Origin: DASWNP01 sp036399175
GTDB lineage: Bacteria; Acidobacteriota; Blastocatellia; Pyrinomonadales; Pyrinomonadaceae
Reading direction: 5' to 3'
Assembly: GCA_036399175.1 (NCBI GenBank)
Contig: DASWNP010000040.1
Location: 96,479-160,478, forward strand
Length of the DNA: 64,000 nt
The translations under genes were made by a program, and so were the position numbers. How positions within the stretch are numbered: the stretch's first letter is position 1; each line of letters starts with the position of its first letter. A model generated the notes under the pieces. The model was not told the origin of the DNA, searched no databases, and saw only the letters and a list, made by a program, of their open reading frames with translations. Of the stretch, positions 16,439 through 25,395 are shown piece after piece.

Positions 16439-17503
16439 ATGAAGGGACAGGGATTGACCGGCAAAGTCGCGTTGGACGCGATGGGCAGCGACCGCGCCCC
16501 GCACCCGGAAGTTGACGGTGCGCTGGCCGCAGCGCGCGACTTCCGTGTAGGCGTCATCCTCGTCGGCCAGCGCGAGCGCGTCGAGCCCGAGCTTCGGCGC
16601 TGCGGCTGGCGCGCGCAGGGCGATAGAGGCATCGAGTTCGTCGAGGCCGAAGAAGTCATCGGCATGGACGAGCCCGTCGCCACCTCGGTCAGGCGCAAGA
16701 AGCGCAGCTCCCTGAGAGTCGGGGCGCGGCTTGTGGCCGACGGCCTCGCTGACGGCTTCGTCTCTGCGGGCAACACCGGCGCGGCCATGATGACGGCCAA
16801 AATGGTCATCGGGATGATAGAAGGCGTTGACCGTCCGGCCTTAGCCGCGCAGATACCGACCAAGACAGGCAAGCCGACGCTTCTGCTCGACGTGGGTGCG
16901 AACAGCGATTGCAAGCCGCATCAGATGGCGCAGTTTGCTATTATGGGCGACGCATACGCGCGTGCAGTTTTGGGAGCACAGAAGCCGAGCGTCGGGCTGA
17001 TGAGCATCGGCGAAGAGGAAGCGAAGGGAAGCGTTTTGACGAAAGAGGCGTTTCCTCTGCTGCGCGATTTGTCGAGATTGAACTTCGTCGGCAACGTCGA
17101 GGGGCGCGATGTTTTCACGGGCGAGTACGATGTCATCGTCACCGACGGCTTCACCGGCAACGTCATGCTCAAGCTCTCTGAAGGCTTGCAGGAGGCCGTC
17201 ATCTCGATGATAAAACGGGAGCTGAGCGCCTCGACCATCACGAAGGCGGGCGCGATGCTCGCCCGTCCGGCGTTTCAGAATTTGAAGAAGCGGCTCGACT
17301 ATTCGGAGTACGGCGGTGCGCCTCTGCTCGGCGTCCAGCGCATCGTCGTCATCGGTCACGGCAGCTCCAACGCGCGCGCCATCCGCAATGCCATCCGCAG
17401 CGTCAAGGAGTTTTCCGGGCACGGTGCTATCGAGCGCATCGAACAGGGCATCGCCGAAACCAATGCGCGCGAATATCAATCTCTGCGAGCAGTAGCGGAG
17501 TAA
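16439..17503 (+). CDS. plsX: Phosphate acyltransferase PlsX
   Basis: 354 residues. PlsX converts acyl-ACP to acyl-phosphate, the donor used by PlsY in phospholipid synthesis at the inner membrane. It starts VALDAMGSDRAPHPEV and contains GFVSAGNTGAAMM, LLDVGANSDCKP and DGFTGNVMLKLSEG, all typical of the family. The length matches. It follows rpmF by 74 nt and precedes fabH, as in most bacteria. Confidence 0.96.
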   Translation: MKGQGLTGKVALDAMGSDRAPHPEVDGALAAARDFRVGVILVGQRERVEPELRRCGWRAQGDRGIEFVEAEEVIGMDEPVATSVRRKKRSSLRVGARLVADGLADGFVSAGNTGAAMMTAKMVIGMIEGVDRPALAAQIPTKTGKPTLLLDVGANSDCKPHQMAQFAIMGDAYARAVLGAQKPSVGLMSIGEEEAKGSVLTKEAFPLLRDLSRLNFVGNVEGRDVFTGEYDVIVTDGFTGNVMLKLSEGLQEAVISMIKRELSASTITKAGAMLARPAFQNLKKRLDYSEYGGAPLLGVQRIVVIGHGSSNARAIRNAIRSVKEFSGHGAIERIEQGIAETNAREYQSLRAVAE

Positions 17504-17632
17504 GCTTTTAGCTGTCAGCCTGTCAGCGTTCAGCTTTCAGCCGGACAAAAGCCGTGTGTAGCTAAGTGACGTTCGAGAGATTACGGAGACGAATTGTTTG
17601 GCTGAAAGCTGACTGCTGATTGCTGAAAGCTT
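17503..17632. repeat. Heptad inverted repeat, GTCAGC family with a long centre
   Basis: Left arm GCTGTCAGCCTGTCAGCGTT and right arm of GCTGAAAGCTGACTGCTGATT type, separated by about 55 nt of unrelated sequence. It lies between plsX and fabH. Confidence 0.8.
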
Positions 17633-17652
17633 TCGATGAAGGCAGGAATCGA

Positions 17653-18639
17653 ATGGCAGATAAAAACGGCGGCATTCTGGCGACGGGTCGCTCTTATCCC
17701 GAGGGCGTTCTGACGAACGCCGACCTTGAGCACATGGTCGAAACCTCCGACGAGTGGATTACCTCTCGCACCGGCATCAAGCAGCGACACAAGGCCGCCG
17801 AGGGCGAGTACACTTCGCTCTTCGCCGTCCGAGCCGCGCGCCAGGCCATCGAGCGTGCGCGCATCGACCCGCAGGAGATCGACCTCCTTATCTGCGCCAC
17901 CGTCACGCCCGACCAGATTCTCCCTTCAACCGGCTGCCTGATTCAGACCGAACTCGGCGCACATCGCGCCGCCGCCTTCGATTTGGCCGCCGCCTGCTCC
18001 GGCTTTCTCTACGGCCTGACTCTCGCCAACCAGATGATACGCACAGGCCAGTCGCGCTACGCGCTCGTCATCGGCGCGGAAGTTCTGACGCGCTACGTCG
18101 ATTACAAAGACCGCTCGACGTGCGTCATCTTCGGCGACGGCGCGGGCGCGGCCATCCTCGGGCCCGTCGAGAGCGAGCGAGGCATCCTCGCCTCGCGCAT
18201 ACGCTCGGACGGACGCTTCGCCGAACAACTCTTTTCGCCCGGCGGCGGAACGCGCATCCCTGCGAGCGCTGAAACCCTCAGTAGCGGCCAGCATTATTTC
18301 AAGATGCGCGGCAACGAGCTTTTCAAGGTGGCCGTCCGCTCGATGGCCGACGTTTCGCGCGAAGTGCTCGAAGAGGCGGGCTACACCGCCGACGACGTGA
18401 AGCTCTTCATTCCGCATCAGGCCAACCAGCGCATCACCGATGCCGTAGCCGACAAGCTCAAGGTCGATAGCGAGCGCGTCTATTCAAACATCGCCATGCA
18501 CGGCAACACCTCTTCGGCATCCATCCCCATCGCCCTCGACGAATGCATCGAGATGGGCAAAATCCGAGACGGCGATCTCGTGCTCCTGGCCTCCTTCGGC
18601 GGCGGCGTCACATGGGGCGGAGTTCTGATAAAGTGGTGA
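17653..18639 (+). CDS. fabH: 3-oxoacyl-ACP synthase III (FabH)
   Basis: 328 residues. It starts fatty-acid synthesis by condensing an acyl-CoA primer with malonyl-ACP. ATG 17653 (MADKNGGILATG) follows an AAGGCAGGAA site. The triad is complete: C115 in AAACSGFLYG, His in FIPHQANQR and Asn in MHGNTSSAS. It is the first condensing enzyme of the cluster and is followed by fabD. Confidence 0.96.
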   Translation: MADKNGGILATGRSYPEGVLTNADLEHMVETSDEWITSRTGIKQRHKAAEGEYTSLFAVRAARQAIERARIDPQEIDLLICATVTPDQILPSTGCLIQTELGAHRAAAFDLAAACSGFLYGLTLANQMIRTGQSRYALVIGAEVLTRYVDYKDRSTCVIFGDGAGAAILGPVESERGILASRIRSDGRFAEQLFSPGGGTRIPASAETLSSGQHYFKMRGNELFKVAVRSMADVSREVLEEAGYTADDVKLFIPHQANQRITDAVADKLKVDSERVYSNIAMHGNTSSASIPIALDECIEMGKIRDGDLVLLASFGGGVTWGGVLIKW

Positions 18640-18643
18640 GAGA

Positions 18644-18721
18644 GTTTTCAGTTTTCAGTTTTTAGTTGTCAGCAGGATAAAAGCTGAATTACTGAAAACC
18701 GAAAACTGAAAACTGAAAACT
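18644..18721. repeat. Heptad inverted repeat, GTTTTCA family
   Basis: Left arm GTTTTCA-GTTTTCA, right arm GAAAACT units, between fabH and fabD. The last bases run into the fabD start region. Confidence 0.85.
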
Positions 18722-19654
18722 ATGACTCTGGCATACATTTTCCCCGGTCAGGGCTCGCAGTACGCGGGGATGGGGCGCGACCTCTGGGAGAACTTCCCCG
18801 TGTCGCGCGCGGTCTTTGAAGAAGCTGACGATGCGCTCGGCTTCGCGCTCTCGCGCCTCTGCTTTGAGGGCGAGGCCGAAAAGCTGCAACTGACGGAGAA
18901 CACGCAGCCCGCGATTCTGACGGTCTCCGTCGCCGCTCTGCGCGCGCTCGAAGGCGAAGGTTTTCCTGTGCCCGCTTACGTCGCAGGCCATAGCCTCGGC
19001 GAATACTCGGCGCTCGTCGCGGCGGGCGCTCTCGGTTTCGCTTCGGCGGTGCGTGCGGTGCGTGCGCGCGGGCGTTACATGCAGGAGGCCGTCCCCGTCG
19101 GCGTCGGCGCGATGGCGGCTATCCTCGGCTCTGATTTGGAGACGGTCGAGGCGGCGTGCGAAGAGGCGCAGCAGGGCGAAGTCTGTAGCCCGGCCAACAT
19201 CAACTCGCCGGGGCAGGTGGTTATCGCAGGGCACGCGGGCGCGGTCGAGCGTGCCGCCGCGCTGCTCAAAGCGCGCGGCGCGAAACGCGCCATGATGCTC
19301 AAGGTGAGCGCGCCCTTTCATTGCGCTTTGATGCTTCCGGCGCAGGAGCGTCTGGCGGCGGATTTGGAGAAACTCCCTTTCGAGGATTTGCGCGTGCCGC
19401 TCGTCTCGAACGTGGACGCAAGACCACTCACAGGCGGCGCTGAGGCGCGCGCGAGCCTCGTCCGCCAAGTCTCTTCCGCCGTGCGCTGGCGGCAGACGCT
19501 TGAGTTTCTGGCCGAGGCGGGCGTCGAGACCTGCGTCGAGATTGGCCCCGGCAAAGTGCTCGCAGGGCTCATGAGGCAAACCGTCCCCGAAATTCGTTGT
19601 CTCAACGTCGAGGACAGCGCGAGCGTCAGGAATGCGGTGACGAGTGACAAGTGA
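18722..19654 (+). CDS. fabD: Malonyl-CoA:ACP transacylase
   Basis: 310 residues. It moves malonyl from CoA to ACP. It begins LAYIFPGQGSQYAGMGRD and has the nucleophile elbow GHSLGEYSAL, an Arg-containing second motif region and the catalytic His in VSAPFHCALM. The length is typical. It starts at ATG 18722, directly next to the repeat, without a clear Shine-Dalgarno. It is followed by acpP and fabF; fabG, which usually stands between fabD and acpP, is absent. Confidence 0.96.
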   Translation: MTLAYIFPGQGSQYAGMGRDLWENFPVSRAVFEEADDALGFALSRLCFEGEAEKLQLTENTQPAILTVSVAALRALEGEGFPVPAYVAGHSLGEYSALVAAGALGFASAVRAVRARGRYMQEAVPVGVGAMAAILGSDLETVEAACEEAQQGEVCSPANINSPGQVVIAGHAGAVERAAALLKARGAKRAMMLKVSAPFHCALMLPAQERLAADLEKLPFEDLRVPLVSNVDARPLTGGAEARASLVRQVSSAVRWRQTLEFLAEAGVETCVEIGPGKVLAGLMRQTVPEIRCLNVEDSASVRNAVTSDK

Positions 19655-19678
19655 TGAGTGACGAGCAAGAGAAAAGAG

Positions 19679-19745
19679 ATTGATTCATCGAATCATTGCT
19701 TCATTGAATCAATGAACCGATGAATCAATGAAGCAATGAATCAAT
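19679..19745. repeat. Inverted repeat, AATGAATC family (8-bp period)
   Basis: Arms TTCATTGAATC and GATGAATCAATGAAGCAATGAA repeat with an 8-bp period in the right arm, unlike the usual 7. It fills the gap between fabD and acpP, where fabG would be expected. Confidence 0.75.
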
Positions 19746-19819
19746 TCTTATCAGTTCGTCGCTTGCCATCGTCTTTTGAAGTTTTATTTACTCTCAATCA
19801 TAGAGGAGCGTAAAAGAGC

Positions 19820-20065
19820 ATGCCCGATCAAGAGATCGAGAATAAGGTGAAGCAGATTATCGTCGATGAACTCGGCGTGGACGAAAACGAAGTGACGCCC
19901 AACGCGCGCTTCATCGACGACCTGGGCGCAGACTCTCTGGACACGGTCGAGCTGGTCATGCGTTTTGAAGAAGAGTTCGGCATCGAAATCCCTGACGAGG
20001 ACGCCGAGAAGATTCAGAGCGTGCGCGACGCTTATAACTACATCGAAACGCAGAAGAACAAGTAG
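19820..20065 (+). CDS. acpP: Acyl carrier protein
   Basis: 81 residues, strongly acidic, with the phosphopantetheine site GADSLDTVEL (Ser39) and the helix FEEEFGIEIPDEDAEKI. It carries the growing acyl chain for FabD, FabH, FabF and PlsX encoded around it. AGGAG lies about 14 nt before the ATG. Confidence 0.97.
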   Translation: MPDQEIENKVKQIIVDELGVDENEVTPNARFIDDLGADSLDTVELVMRFEEEFGIEIPDEDAEKIQSVRDAYNYIETQKNK

Positions 20066-20273
20066 CGGCGGGGTTAGTTGCCGACGGCTGAAGGGAAGGG
20101 AGCGTGCGGACGCTTCCCGGCGCTTTCGTCGTCCATATTTCGCGTTCGGCTGTTTGTCGCCGAGAGGTCGCGCCCGCGCGGCGAGGGCTTGGAAGCTCGG
20201 GTCGGGCTTGCTGGCGCGTCCCTGTTGTCAGGCAGCGAAATCTGTGGAGTTCGGAGCAGGAGGAGTACTCATC

Positions 20274-21515
20274 TTGAAGCGGCGCGTTGTAGTCACGGGT
20301 CTCGGTCTGGTCACGCCACTGGCGCATACGGTCGAGGCCACCTGGTCTGCTTTGATGGAGGGACGGAGCGGCGTCGATTATCTGAAGAAGTTCGACACGG
20401 AGAAGTTCCCCGTGAAAATCGGAGCCGAAGTCAAAGACTTCGACCCGCTCAACTACGTCGAGAAAAAAGAGGCGCGCAAGATGGGCGCGTTTATTCACTA
20501 CGCCATCGCCGCCTCCGACGAGGCCATGCGCGACAGCGGCCTTCAGGTCACGCCCGAGAACGCCGAACTCATCGGAACTTACATCAGCAGCGGCATCGGC
20601 GACTTCTGGGCTATCGAACGCGAGCACTCCAAGCTCCTCAACGACGGGCCGCATCGCGTCTCGCCCTTCTTCATCCCTTCGGCCATCGTCAACCTCGCCG
20701 CCGGTCAGGTCTCGATTCGCTTCGGCGCGAAAGGCCCTAACTCGGCGACGGCGACGGCCTGCTCCGCAGGCGCGCACGCCATCGGCGACAGCTTCAAAAT
20801 CATCCAGCGCGGCGACGCCGACGTGATGATTTGCGGCGGCGCAGAATCCGCTATCACGCCCATGAGCGTCGCGGGATTTGCCGCCATGCGCGCCCTCTCG
20901 ACGCGCAACGACGATCCGACGCACGCCTCCCGTCCCTTCGAGCGTGACCGCGACGGCTTCATCATCGGCGAGGGCGCGGGGCTGATGATTCTCGAAGAGC
21001 TGGAGTTTGCGCGTCGGCGCGGCGCGCGCATCTACGCAGAGCTGGTCGGCTACGGCATGACCGCCGACGCCTTTCACATCACCATGCCCGACGAGACGGC
21101 TTCGGGCGCGATTCGCGTCATGCAGATGGCGATGAGGGATGCCGGGGCCGAGCCCCACGAGGTCGAGTACGTCAACGCGCACGGCACATCGACTCCCTAC
21201 AACGACAAGTTTGAGACGGCTGCTATCAAGAAGACCTTCGGCGAGCACGCCTACCGGATGGCCGTCAGCTCCACGAAATCCATGACCGGCCACCTGCTCG
21301 GCGCAGCCGGCGGCATCGAGGCCGTCTTCTCCGTCCTGGCGATTCAGCGCGGGATGCTTCCGCCGACCATCAACTACGTCAACCCCGACCCCGATTGCGA
21401 CCTTGACTACGTTCCTAACGAGGCGCGCGAAGCAAACATTCGCTTCGCGCTCTCCAACAGCTTCGGCTTCGGCGGCACCAACGCCGCCCTGCTCTTCAAG
21501 CGCTACGAGGAATGA
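20274..21515 (+). CDS. fabF: 3-oxoacyl-ACP synthase II (FabF)
   Basis: 413 residues. It condenses malonyl-ACP with acyl-ACP in elongation. TTG 20274 is the start: AGGAGGAG lies 8-9 nt upstream, the protein then reads KRRVVVTGLGLVTPLA, and the nucleophile Cys becomes residue 163 (TACSAGAH), the same number as in E. coli FabF. The two His residues are in VNAHGTSTPYND and GHLLGAAGG. The 208-nt gap after acpP is open in this frame but shows no domain. The rare start codon may limit the ratio of FabF to ACP. Confidence 0.95.
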   Translation: MKRRVVVTGLGLVTPLAHTVEATWSALMEGRSGVDYLKKFDTEKFPVKIGAEVKDFDPLNYVEKKEARKMGAFIHYAIAASDEAMRDSGLQVTPENAELIGTYISSGIGDFWAIEREHSKLLNDGPHRVSPFFIPSAIVNLAAGQVSIRFGAKGPNSATATACSAGAHAIGDSFKIIQRGDADVMICGGAESAITPMSVAGFAAMRALSTRNDDPTHASRPFERDRDGFIIGEGAGLMILEELEFARRRGARIYAELVGYGMTADAFHITMPDETASGAIRVMQMAMRDAGAEPHEVEYVNAHGTSTPYNDKFETAAIKKTFGEHAYRMAVSSTKSMTGHLLGAAGGIEAVFSVLAIQRGMLPPTINYVNPDPDCDLDYVPNEAREANIRFALSNSFGFGGTNAALLFKRYEE

Positions 21516-21590
21516 AGCGTTCAGCATTCAGCGGTCAGCAATCAGCCGAAAGCTTTTGCTGACCGCTGAATGCTGATTGCTGAAAGCTTA
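21516..21590. repeat. Heptad inverted repeat, (A/G)TCAGC(A/G) family
   Basis: Left arm TTCAGCATTCAGCGGTCAGC, right arm GCTGACCGCTGAATGCTGATT, starting directly after the fabF stop and ending four bases before the etfB start. Confidence 0.9.
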
Positions 21591-21593
21591 AAT

Positions 21594-22364
21594 ATGAAAA
21601 TCATCGTCTTAATGAAGCAGGTCGCCAACAAGGATGCGATTCTGCGTATCAACAAAGAGGGAAACTGGATTGAGGAGGGCGATTTGACCTTCGAGGTCAA
21701 CGAGTCGGACGGCTACGCCCTCGAAGAAGCCCTTCGGACGAAGGAGAAGCATGGGGGCGAAGTCGTCGTCTGCTCGATGGGGCCGCAGCGCGTCAAGAGC
21801 GTCATCAAAGATGCTTTGGCGCGCGGCGCTGACCGCGCTATCCACATCGTCGGCGACAACCTCGCACACGTTGGCCCTTATCGCGCTGCGCAAATCATCG
21901 CCGAAGCCATCCGCCCCGAGCAGCCCGACCTCATCTTTACGGGGCTGCAATCCGACGACTACGGCTTCGCGCAGACGGGCGTCATCCTCGCGGAGATTCT
22001 GAGTCTGCCGCATGCGACCATCGTCATCGAAGTCGATGCGTCGGGCGAGCAGTTGAGGGTCAAGCGAGAGCTGGAGAACGGTTGGTACCAGTGGTACACG
22101 ATGCCGCGCCCGGCGCTTTTGACGATTCAATCCGGCATCAGCCAGATTCGCTACGCGTCGCTCAAAGGCATCATGGCTGCCAAGAAGAAAGAGATAAAGG
22201 AAGTGCAGCCCGCCGAAGCTTCGCAGGCCGGAGCGCACCAGCGCATCAACAAGATTTACTTCCCGCAAAAAACCAAGCAGACGCAGTTTCTCGGCGACGG
22301 CAACGCCAAAGCCGGCGCAACTCAACTCGCCGAAAAACTCCGCAACGAAGCAAGGGTAATTTAA
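21594..22364 (+). CDS. etfB: Electron transfer flavoprotein beta subunit
   Basis: 256 residues starting MKIIVLMKQVANKDA at ATG 21594; the longer frame from 21570 begins in the inverted repeat. The protein shows the ETF beta pattern VNESDGYALEEALRTKEKHG, the AMP-site stretch LARGADRAIHI, IFTGLQSDDYGFAQTG and RELENGWYQ. With EtfA it takes electrons from acyl-CoA dehydrogenases to ETF:quinone oxidoreductase. The C-terminal 50 residues are more variable than usual. Confidence 0.93.
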   Translation: MKIIVLMKQVANKDAILRINKEGNWIEEGDLTFEVNESDGYALEEALRTKEKHGGEVVVCSMGPQRVKSVIKDALARGADRAIHIVGDNLAHVGPYRAAQIIAEAIRPEQPDLIFTGLQSDDYGFAQTGVILAEILSLPHATIVIEVDASGEQLRVKRELENGWYQWYTMPRPALLTIQSGISQIRYASLKGIMAAKKKEIKEVQPAEASQAGAHQRINKIYFPQKTKQTQFLGDGNAKAGATQLAEKLRNEARVI

Positions 22365-22368
22365 GGAC

Positions 22369-22442
22369 GTGAATCGTAAATCGTAAATAGTGAATAGATA
22401 AAACCGTCTTTCACTATTTACGATTTACGATTCACGATTTAC
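22369..22442. repeat. Heptad inverted repeat, AATCGTA family
   Basis: Left arm GTGAATCGTAAATCGTAAAT, centre GATAAAACCGTCTTTC, right arm TTTACGATTTACGATTCACG, between etfB and etfA. Confidence 0.9.
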
Positions 22443-22447
22443 TAATT

Positions 22448-23428
22448 ATGGCAAACGGAATCTTAGTTTTCGCAGAACATCGTGACGGGGTTTTTGGTAA
22501 GACCTCGTTTGAGGCCGTCGCCGCCGCGCAGCAGTTGGGCGCGGAGCTTGGACAGAGCGTGACGGCGGTGGTGCTGAGTACGGACGCGGGGCTGGCGCAG
22601 GAGGTTGCGGCTTACGATTTGAGCCGTGTGGTTTCGGCCGAGAACCCGAAGCTTTCGGAGTACACGCCCGACGCTTACACGGACGCGATGGAACGCGTCG
22701 TGCGCTCGCTCGACCCGGCCTACGTTATCATGCCGCACACGTACCTCGTGCGCGATTTCGCGCCGAAGCTGGCGGCGCGTTTCGCCAGAAGCGTCGTCAG
22801 CGATTGCATCCGCGCGAGCGTCGAGGGCGGCGCTGTCACTTTCGCGCGCCGAATCTTCCTCGGAAAGATTGACGCAGACGTTCAGACCGACGGCGAGCCG
22901 CCCGTCTTCGCAACCTTCCAGTCGGGCGCGTACCGCTCGGAGCAGGCGCGTCGGGGCGCGTCGAGCGCGCAGGTCGAGTCGATGACGGTCGAAGTGGGCG
23001 AAGTTCGCATGAAACCCGAGCCCGCTTTCCAGGAGGTGAAGCAGGCGGTTGATTTGACGAAGGCGGATACCATCGTCGCCGTCGGACGCGGCATCAAGAG
23101 CCAGGAAAATCTCGCGCTCGTCGAACAACTGGCGGCGGCTCTCGGCGGCGACATCGCAGCCTCTCGTCCCATCTGCGACGCGGGCTGGCTGCCCATCGAC
23201 CGGCAAATCGGCTCTTCCGGCCAGACCGTCGCGCCCAAGCTCTACATCGCGCTCGGCATCTCCGGCGCGATTCAACATCTCGTCGGCATGAAAAACTCAA
23301 GCACCATCGTCGCCGTCAACAAAGACCCGGAAGCGCCCATCTTCGACATCGCCGACTACGGCATCGTCGGCGACCTCTTCGAGGTGATTCCCGTCCTGAC
23401 CGAAGAGGTGAAGAAGCTGAAGGGCTAA
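22448..23428 (+). CDS. etfA: Electron transfer flavoprotein alpha subunit
   Basis: 326 residues. An N-terminal ETF domain (GILVFAEHRDGVFGKTSFE) is followed by the C-terminal FAD-binding domain with VGRGIKSQENLALVEQLA, ASRPICDAGWLP, IGSSGQTVAPKLYIALGISGAIQHLVGM and VNKDPEAPIFDIADYGIVGD. All FAD-contact motifs are present. It pairs with etfB upstream across an inverted repeat. It ends just before a strong bidirectional terminator. Confidence 0.96.
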   Translation: MANGILVFAEHRDGVFGKTSFEAVAAAQQLGAELGQSVTAVVLSTDAGLAQEVAAYDLSRVVSAENPKLSEYTPDAYTDAMERVVRSLDPAYVIMPHTYLVRDFAPKLAARFARSVVSDCIRASVEGGAVTFARRIFLGKIDADVQTDGEPPVFATFQSGAYRSEQARRGASSAQVESMTVEVGEVRMKPEPAFQEVKQAVDLTKADTIVAVGRGIKSQENLALVEQLAAALGGDIAASRPICDAGWLPIDRQIGSSGQTVAPKLYIALGISGAIQHLVGMKNSSTIVAVNKDPEAPIFDIADYGIVGDLFEVIPVLTEEVKKLKG

Positions 23429-23452
23429 GGAAACAACAACCGACTTGAAATG

Positions 23453-23505
23453 AAAGCGGAAGGGCAGCGTCTCACAGAGAGAGACGGCTGCCCTTCCGCT
23501 TTTTG
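23453..23505. terminator. Bidirectional intrinsic terminator between etfA and the SCO gene
   Basis: A 16-bp perfect stem (AAAGCGGAAGGGCAGC / GCTGCCCTTCCGCTTT) encloses a second small stem GTCTC / GAGAC, followed by a T run on the plus strand and AAA on the other side. It serves the convergent etfA and SCO1 genes. Confidence 0.88.
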
Positions 23506-23514
23506 GGTGTTCGG

Positions 23515-24447
23515 TTACTGGGAAGCCTGTCCTTCTTTGAGCAGGCTTCTGAGGTCTCGCAGAAGCTGTTCGGGCTTCCAGTCGTTGCCCCTGTAAATTT
23601 TGTAGATGCGCCCTTCGGGGCTGATGATGGCCGTGCGCAGGCCGTGAATAATCTGGTCTTTCTCCGTGTAGTAAGAGAGACCGAAAAACTCCGCCAGGCG
23701 CTTTATCTCTTCGGGCTGGCCGGTGGCAAACTCCCAGTGGTCGAACCGCTCTTCACTGTATCGCTCGGTGTGCGCCGCGCCGTAGCTGCGAAGGACTTTC
23801 GGAGTGTCGTAGGCGGGGTCGAGCGTGACGGAGAGCAGGCGAGTCTTTCGGTAAAGCTCGGGCTCTTTCTGTAGCTCGCGCTCAGCCTGTGCGAAGTTCG
23901 TGCTCATCAGCGTGCAGTAGTCGGGCAGCGGGCAGCGCGTGTAGATGAAGGTCAGGAGCAGGGCGCGGCCTCTGTAGCTCGACAGCCTGAAGGGGCGATT
24001 GTCCTGATTGACGAGCGAAAAATCGGGAACCTCCGCGCCCGTCTGCGGCTCGCTCGACGCGTCTGATGCCGCCGAGCCTGCCGCGCCGCCCTTCGTGATA
24101 ATCGGATTCTCCAACCAGGAGCCTCTGTTCGCCACAACCAGCGTCGCCTGAATCCGGTCGCCCGCGCCGATTACTTCGAGGGCGTCTCTGTCCTTCAAAA
24201 CGAAGGGCATCGTCATCGCCTCCATGAAACCCTCGACGGCCTCGTGGTCAATCACCACCTCTCGCTTCGACTTATCGACCGAAACCACTTTCCCGCGCAA
24301 CTCGTAACGCTGCGCGCTCGGGTCGTCCGCCTCCGCATCGCCCCCGCCGCAGGCGGACAAAAGGAGGATGCAGGCCAGAGATGCAAAAATGAGAGCAAGC
24401 GCTTGGCCGAATCTCGACCCAATTGCAAATTTATTGTCAGGATTCAT
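23515..24447 (-). CDS. Lipoprotein with CusF-like copper-binding domain fused to SCO1/SenC
   Basis: 310 residues from ATG 24447; the N-terminus (LIFASLACILLLSACGGG) is a lipoprotein signal with lipobox LSAC. About residues 45-110 resemble CusF-type copper-binding beta-barrels (LRGKVVSVDKSKREVVIDH, EAMTMPFVL). About residues 135-305 are a SCO1/SenC thioredoxin fold with TRCPLPDYC and the later His in DQIIHGLRT. The Cys pair is spaced CPLPDYC, not CxxxC; I have seen this spacing in other bacterial SCO proteins. It is probably an outer-facing copper chaperone for cytochrome oxidase, inferred from family; no oxidase gene is in the window. Confidence 0.85.
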   Translation of the reverse strand: MNPDNKFAIGSRFGQALALIFASLACILLLSACGGGDAEADDPSAQRYELRGKVVSVDKSKREVVIDHEAVEGFMEAMTMPFVLKDRDALEVIGAGDRIQATLVVANRGSWLENPIITKGGAAGSAASDASSEPQTGAEVPDFSLVNQDNRPFRLSSYRGRALLLTFIYTRCPLPDYCTLMSTNFAQAERELQKEPELYRKTRLLSVTLDPAYDTPKVLRSYGAAHTERYSEERFDHWEFATGQPEEIKRLAEFFGLSYYTEKDQIIHGLRTAIISPEGRIYKIYRGNDWKPEQLLRDLRSLLKEGQASQ

Positions 24448-24978
24448 ACGTCGAAATTGTCCGTTAAAAAAGGTGCGGGCGCAACTTGTGTCGCCAGTAA
24501 ACGCGCCGAGCGTCGTGCAGGCGTCGATGCTGGGGCAAAAGGACACAGGAGCGCGAATCATAAATTCTCATCCGGACGCGTCGGCGCGGAAGGGAATCGC
24601 AAACCGTTAATAATGCAATCGAAAGCCGCGCTGCGAAGGGCGTACACGCCTTGCAAGAAATTTTACTAAAGAGTTAAAAGCCGCGTTTTCAGAAACTTAA
24701 TCGTCGTCGGAGAAAACGGCGAATGTAAAAAATTCCCTGTGCGAGAGCCTTCCGGGGTGGCGTCTGAATTTTCGGATTTTTATTTCGCCGACCTCTGCCG
24801 TCTGAACCTCTTCTAAAACTCCATCCGGACGATTCTGGCCTCACGCGGGCGCTCGATTCAGCCGAGAGAGGGAACGGCACTTGCTACCCCATTGACAGAG
24901 ATCACTCTCTCAGACGGCTGGACAAGTTCGAGACGCTCGAAAAGCGTCATACTCACACTCGAAGGGCGGCATACTACA
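24448..24978. other. Long intergenic region between the SCO and receiver genes
   Basis: These 531 bp between divergent genes hold no supported gene. A small hairpin GACGCT-CGAAA-AGCGTC sits at 24932-24948, shortly before the receiver start. I see no convincing promoter hexamers for either gene. Confidence 0.5.
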
Positions 24979-25395
24979 TTGGCGCAGCTCAAAATCCTTT
25001 ATGTCGAGGATTACGATCTGGTACTCTTCACCGTCAAGCAGTTGCTTGAGCTAGAGGGCTGGAATGTCGAAATCTGCCGCGACGGCGCCACGGCGCTGAA
25101 GAGGCTCGAAAGCGGCGACAACTACGACATCATTGTGCTCGACTCGGAGATGCTCGGCATGCGCGGCCTCGAACTGCTCAAGCGGGCTCGCTCCATGACG
25201 CACCGACGCCGCACGCCGGTCATCATGTTCACGGCCACCGACTGCGAAAAGGATGCCTACGCCGCCGGAGCCAACGCCTTCCTCAAAAAACCGAGCGGCA
25301 TTCGAGATTTGATTCCCACCATCGAGCACCTGCTCGGCAATCAGGAAATCTCCTACCCCTTCAACGACCAGCAATACTCAAAAAACAGCAGCTAA
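24979..25395 (+). CDS. Single-domain response regulator (CheY-like receiver)
   Basis: 138 residues from TTG 24979, with AAGGGCGG about 10 nt upstream; the longer frame from TTG 24892 lacks a ribosome site. The receiver has the acidic pair (LYVEDYD), the phospho-acceptor Asp in IIVLDSEMLGMRG, the Thr of VIMFTATD and the Lys of AFLKKPSG. The C-terminal 20 residues (SYPFNDQQYSKNSS) are a polar tail without an output domain. It must act by protein contact. No kinase gene is adjacent. Confidence 0.85.
   Translation: MAQLKILYVEDYDLVLFTVKQLLELEGWNVEICRDGATALKRLESGDNYDIIVLDSEMLGMRGLELLKRARSMTHRRRTPVIMFTATDCEKDAYAAGANAFLKKPSGIRDLIPTIEHLLGNQEISYPFNDQQYSKNSS

Noticed and set aside
19956..21527. 523-codon open frame antisense to acpP and fabF
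   Set aside because: Composition is the complement of fabF codons (Val/Asp/Arg-rich), no motifs and no ribosome site; fabF on the other strand is certain.
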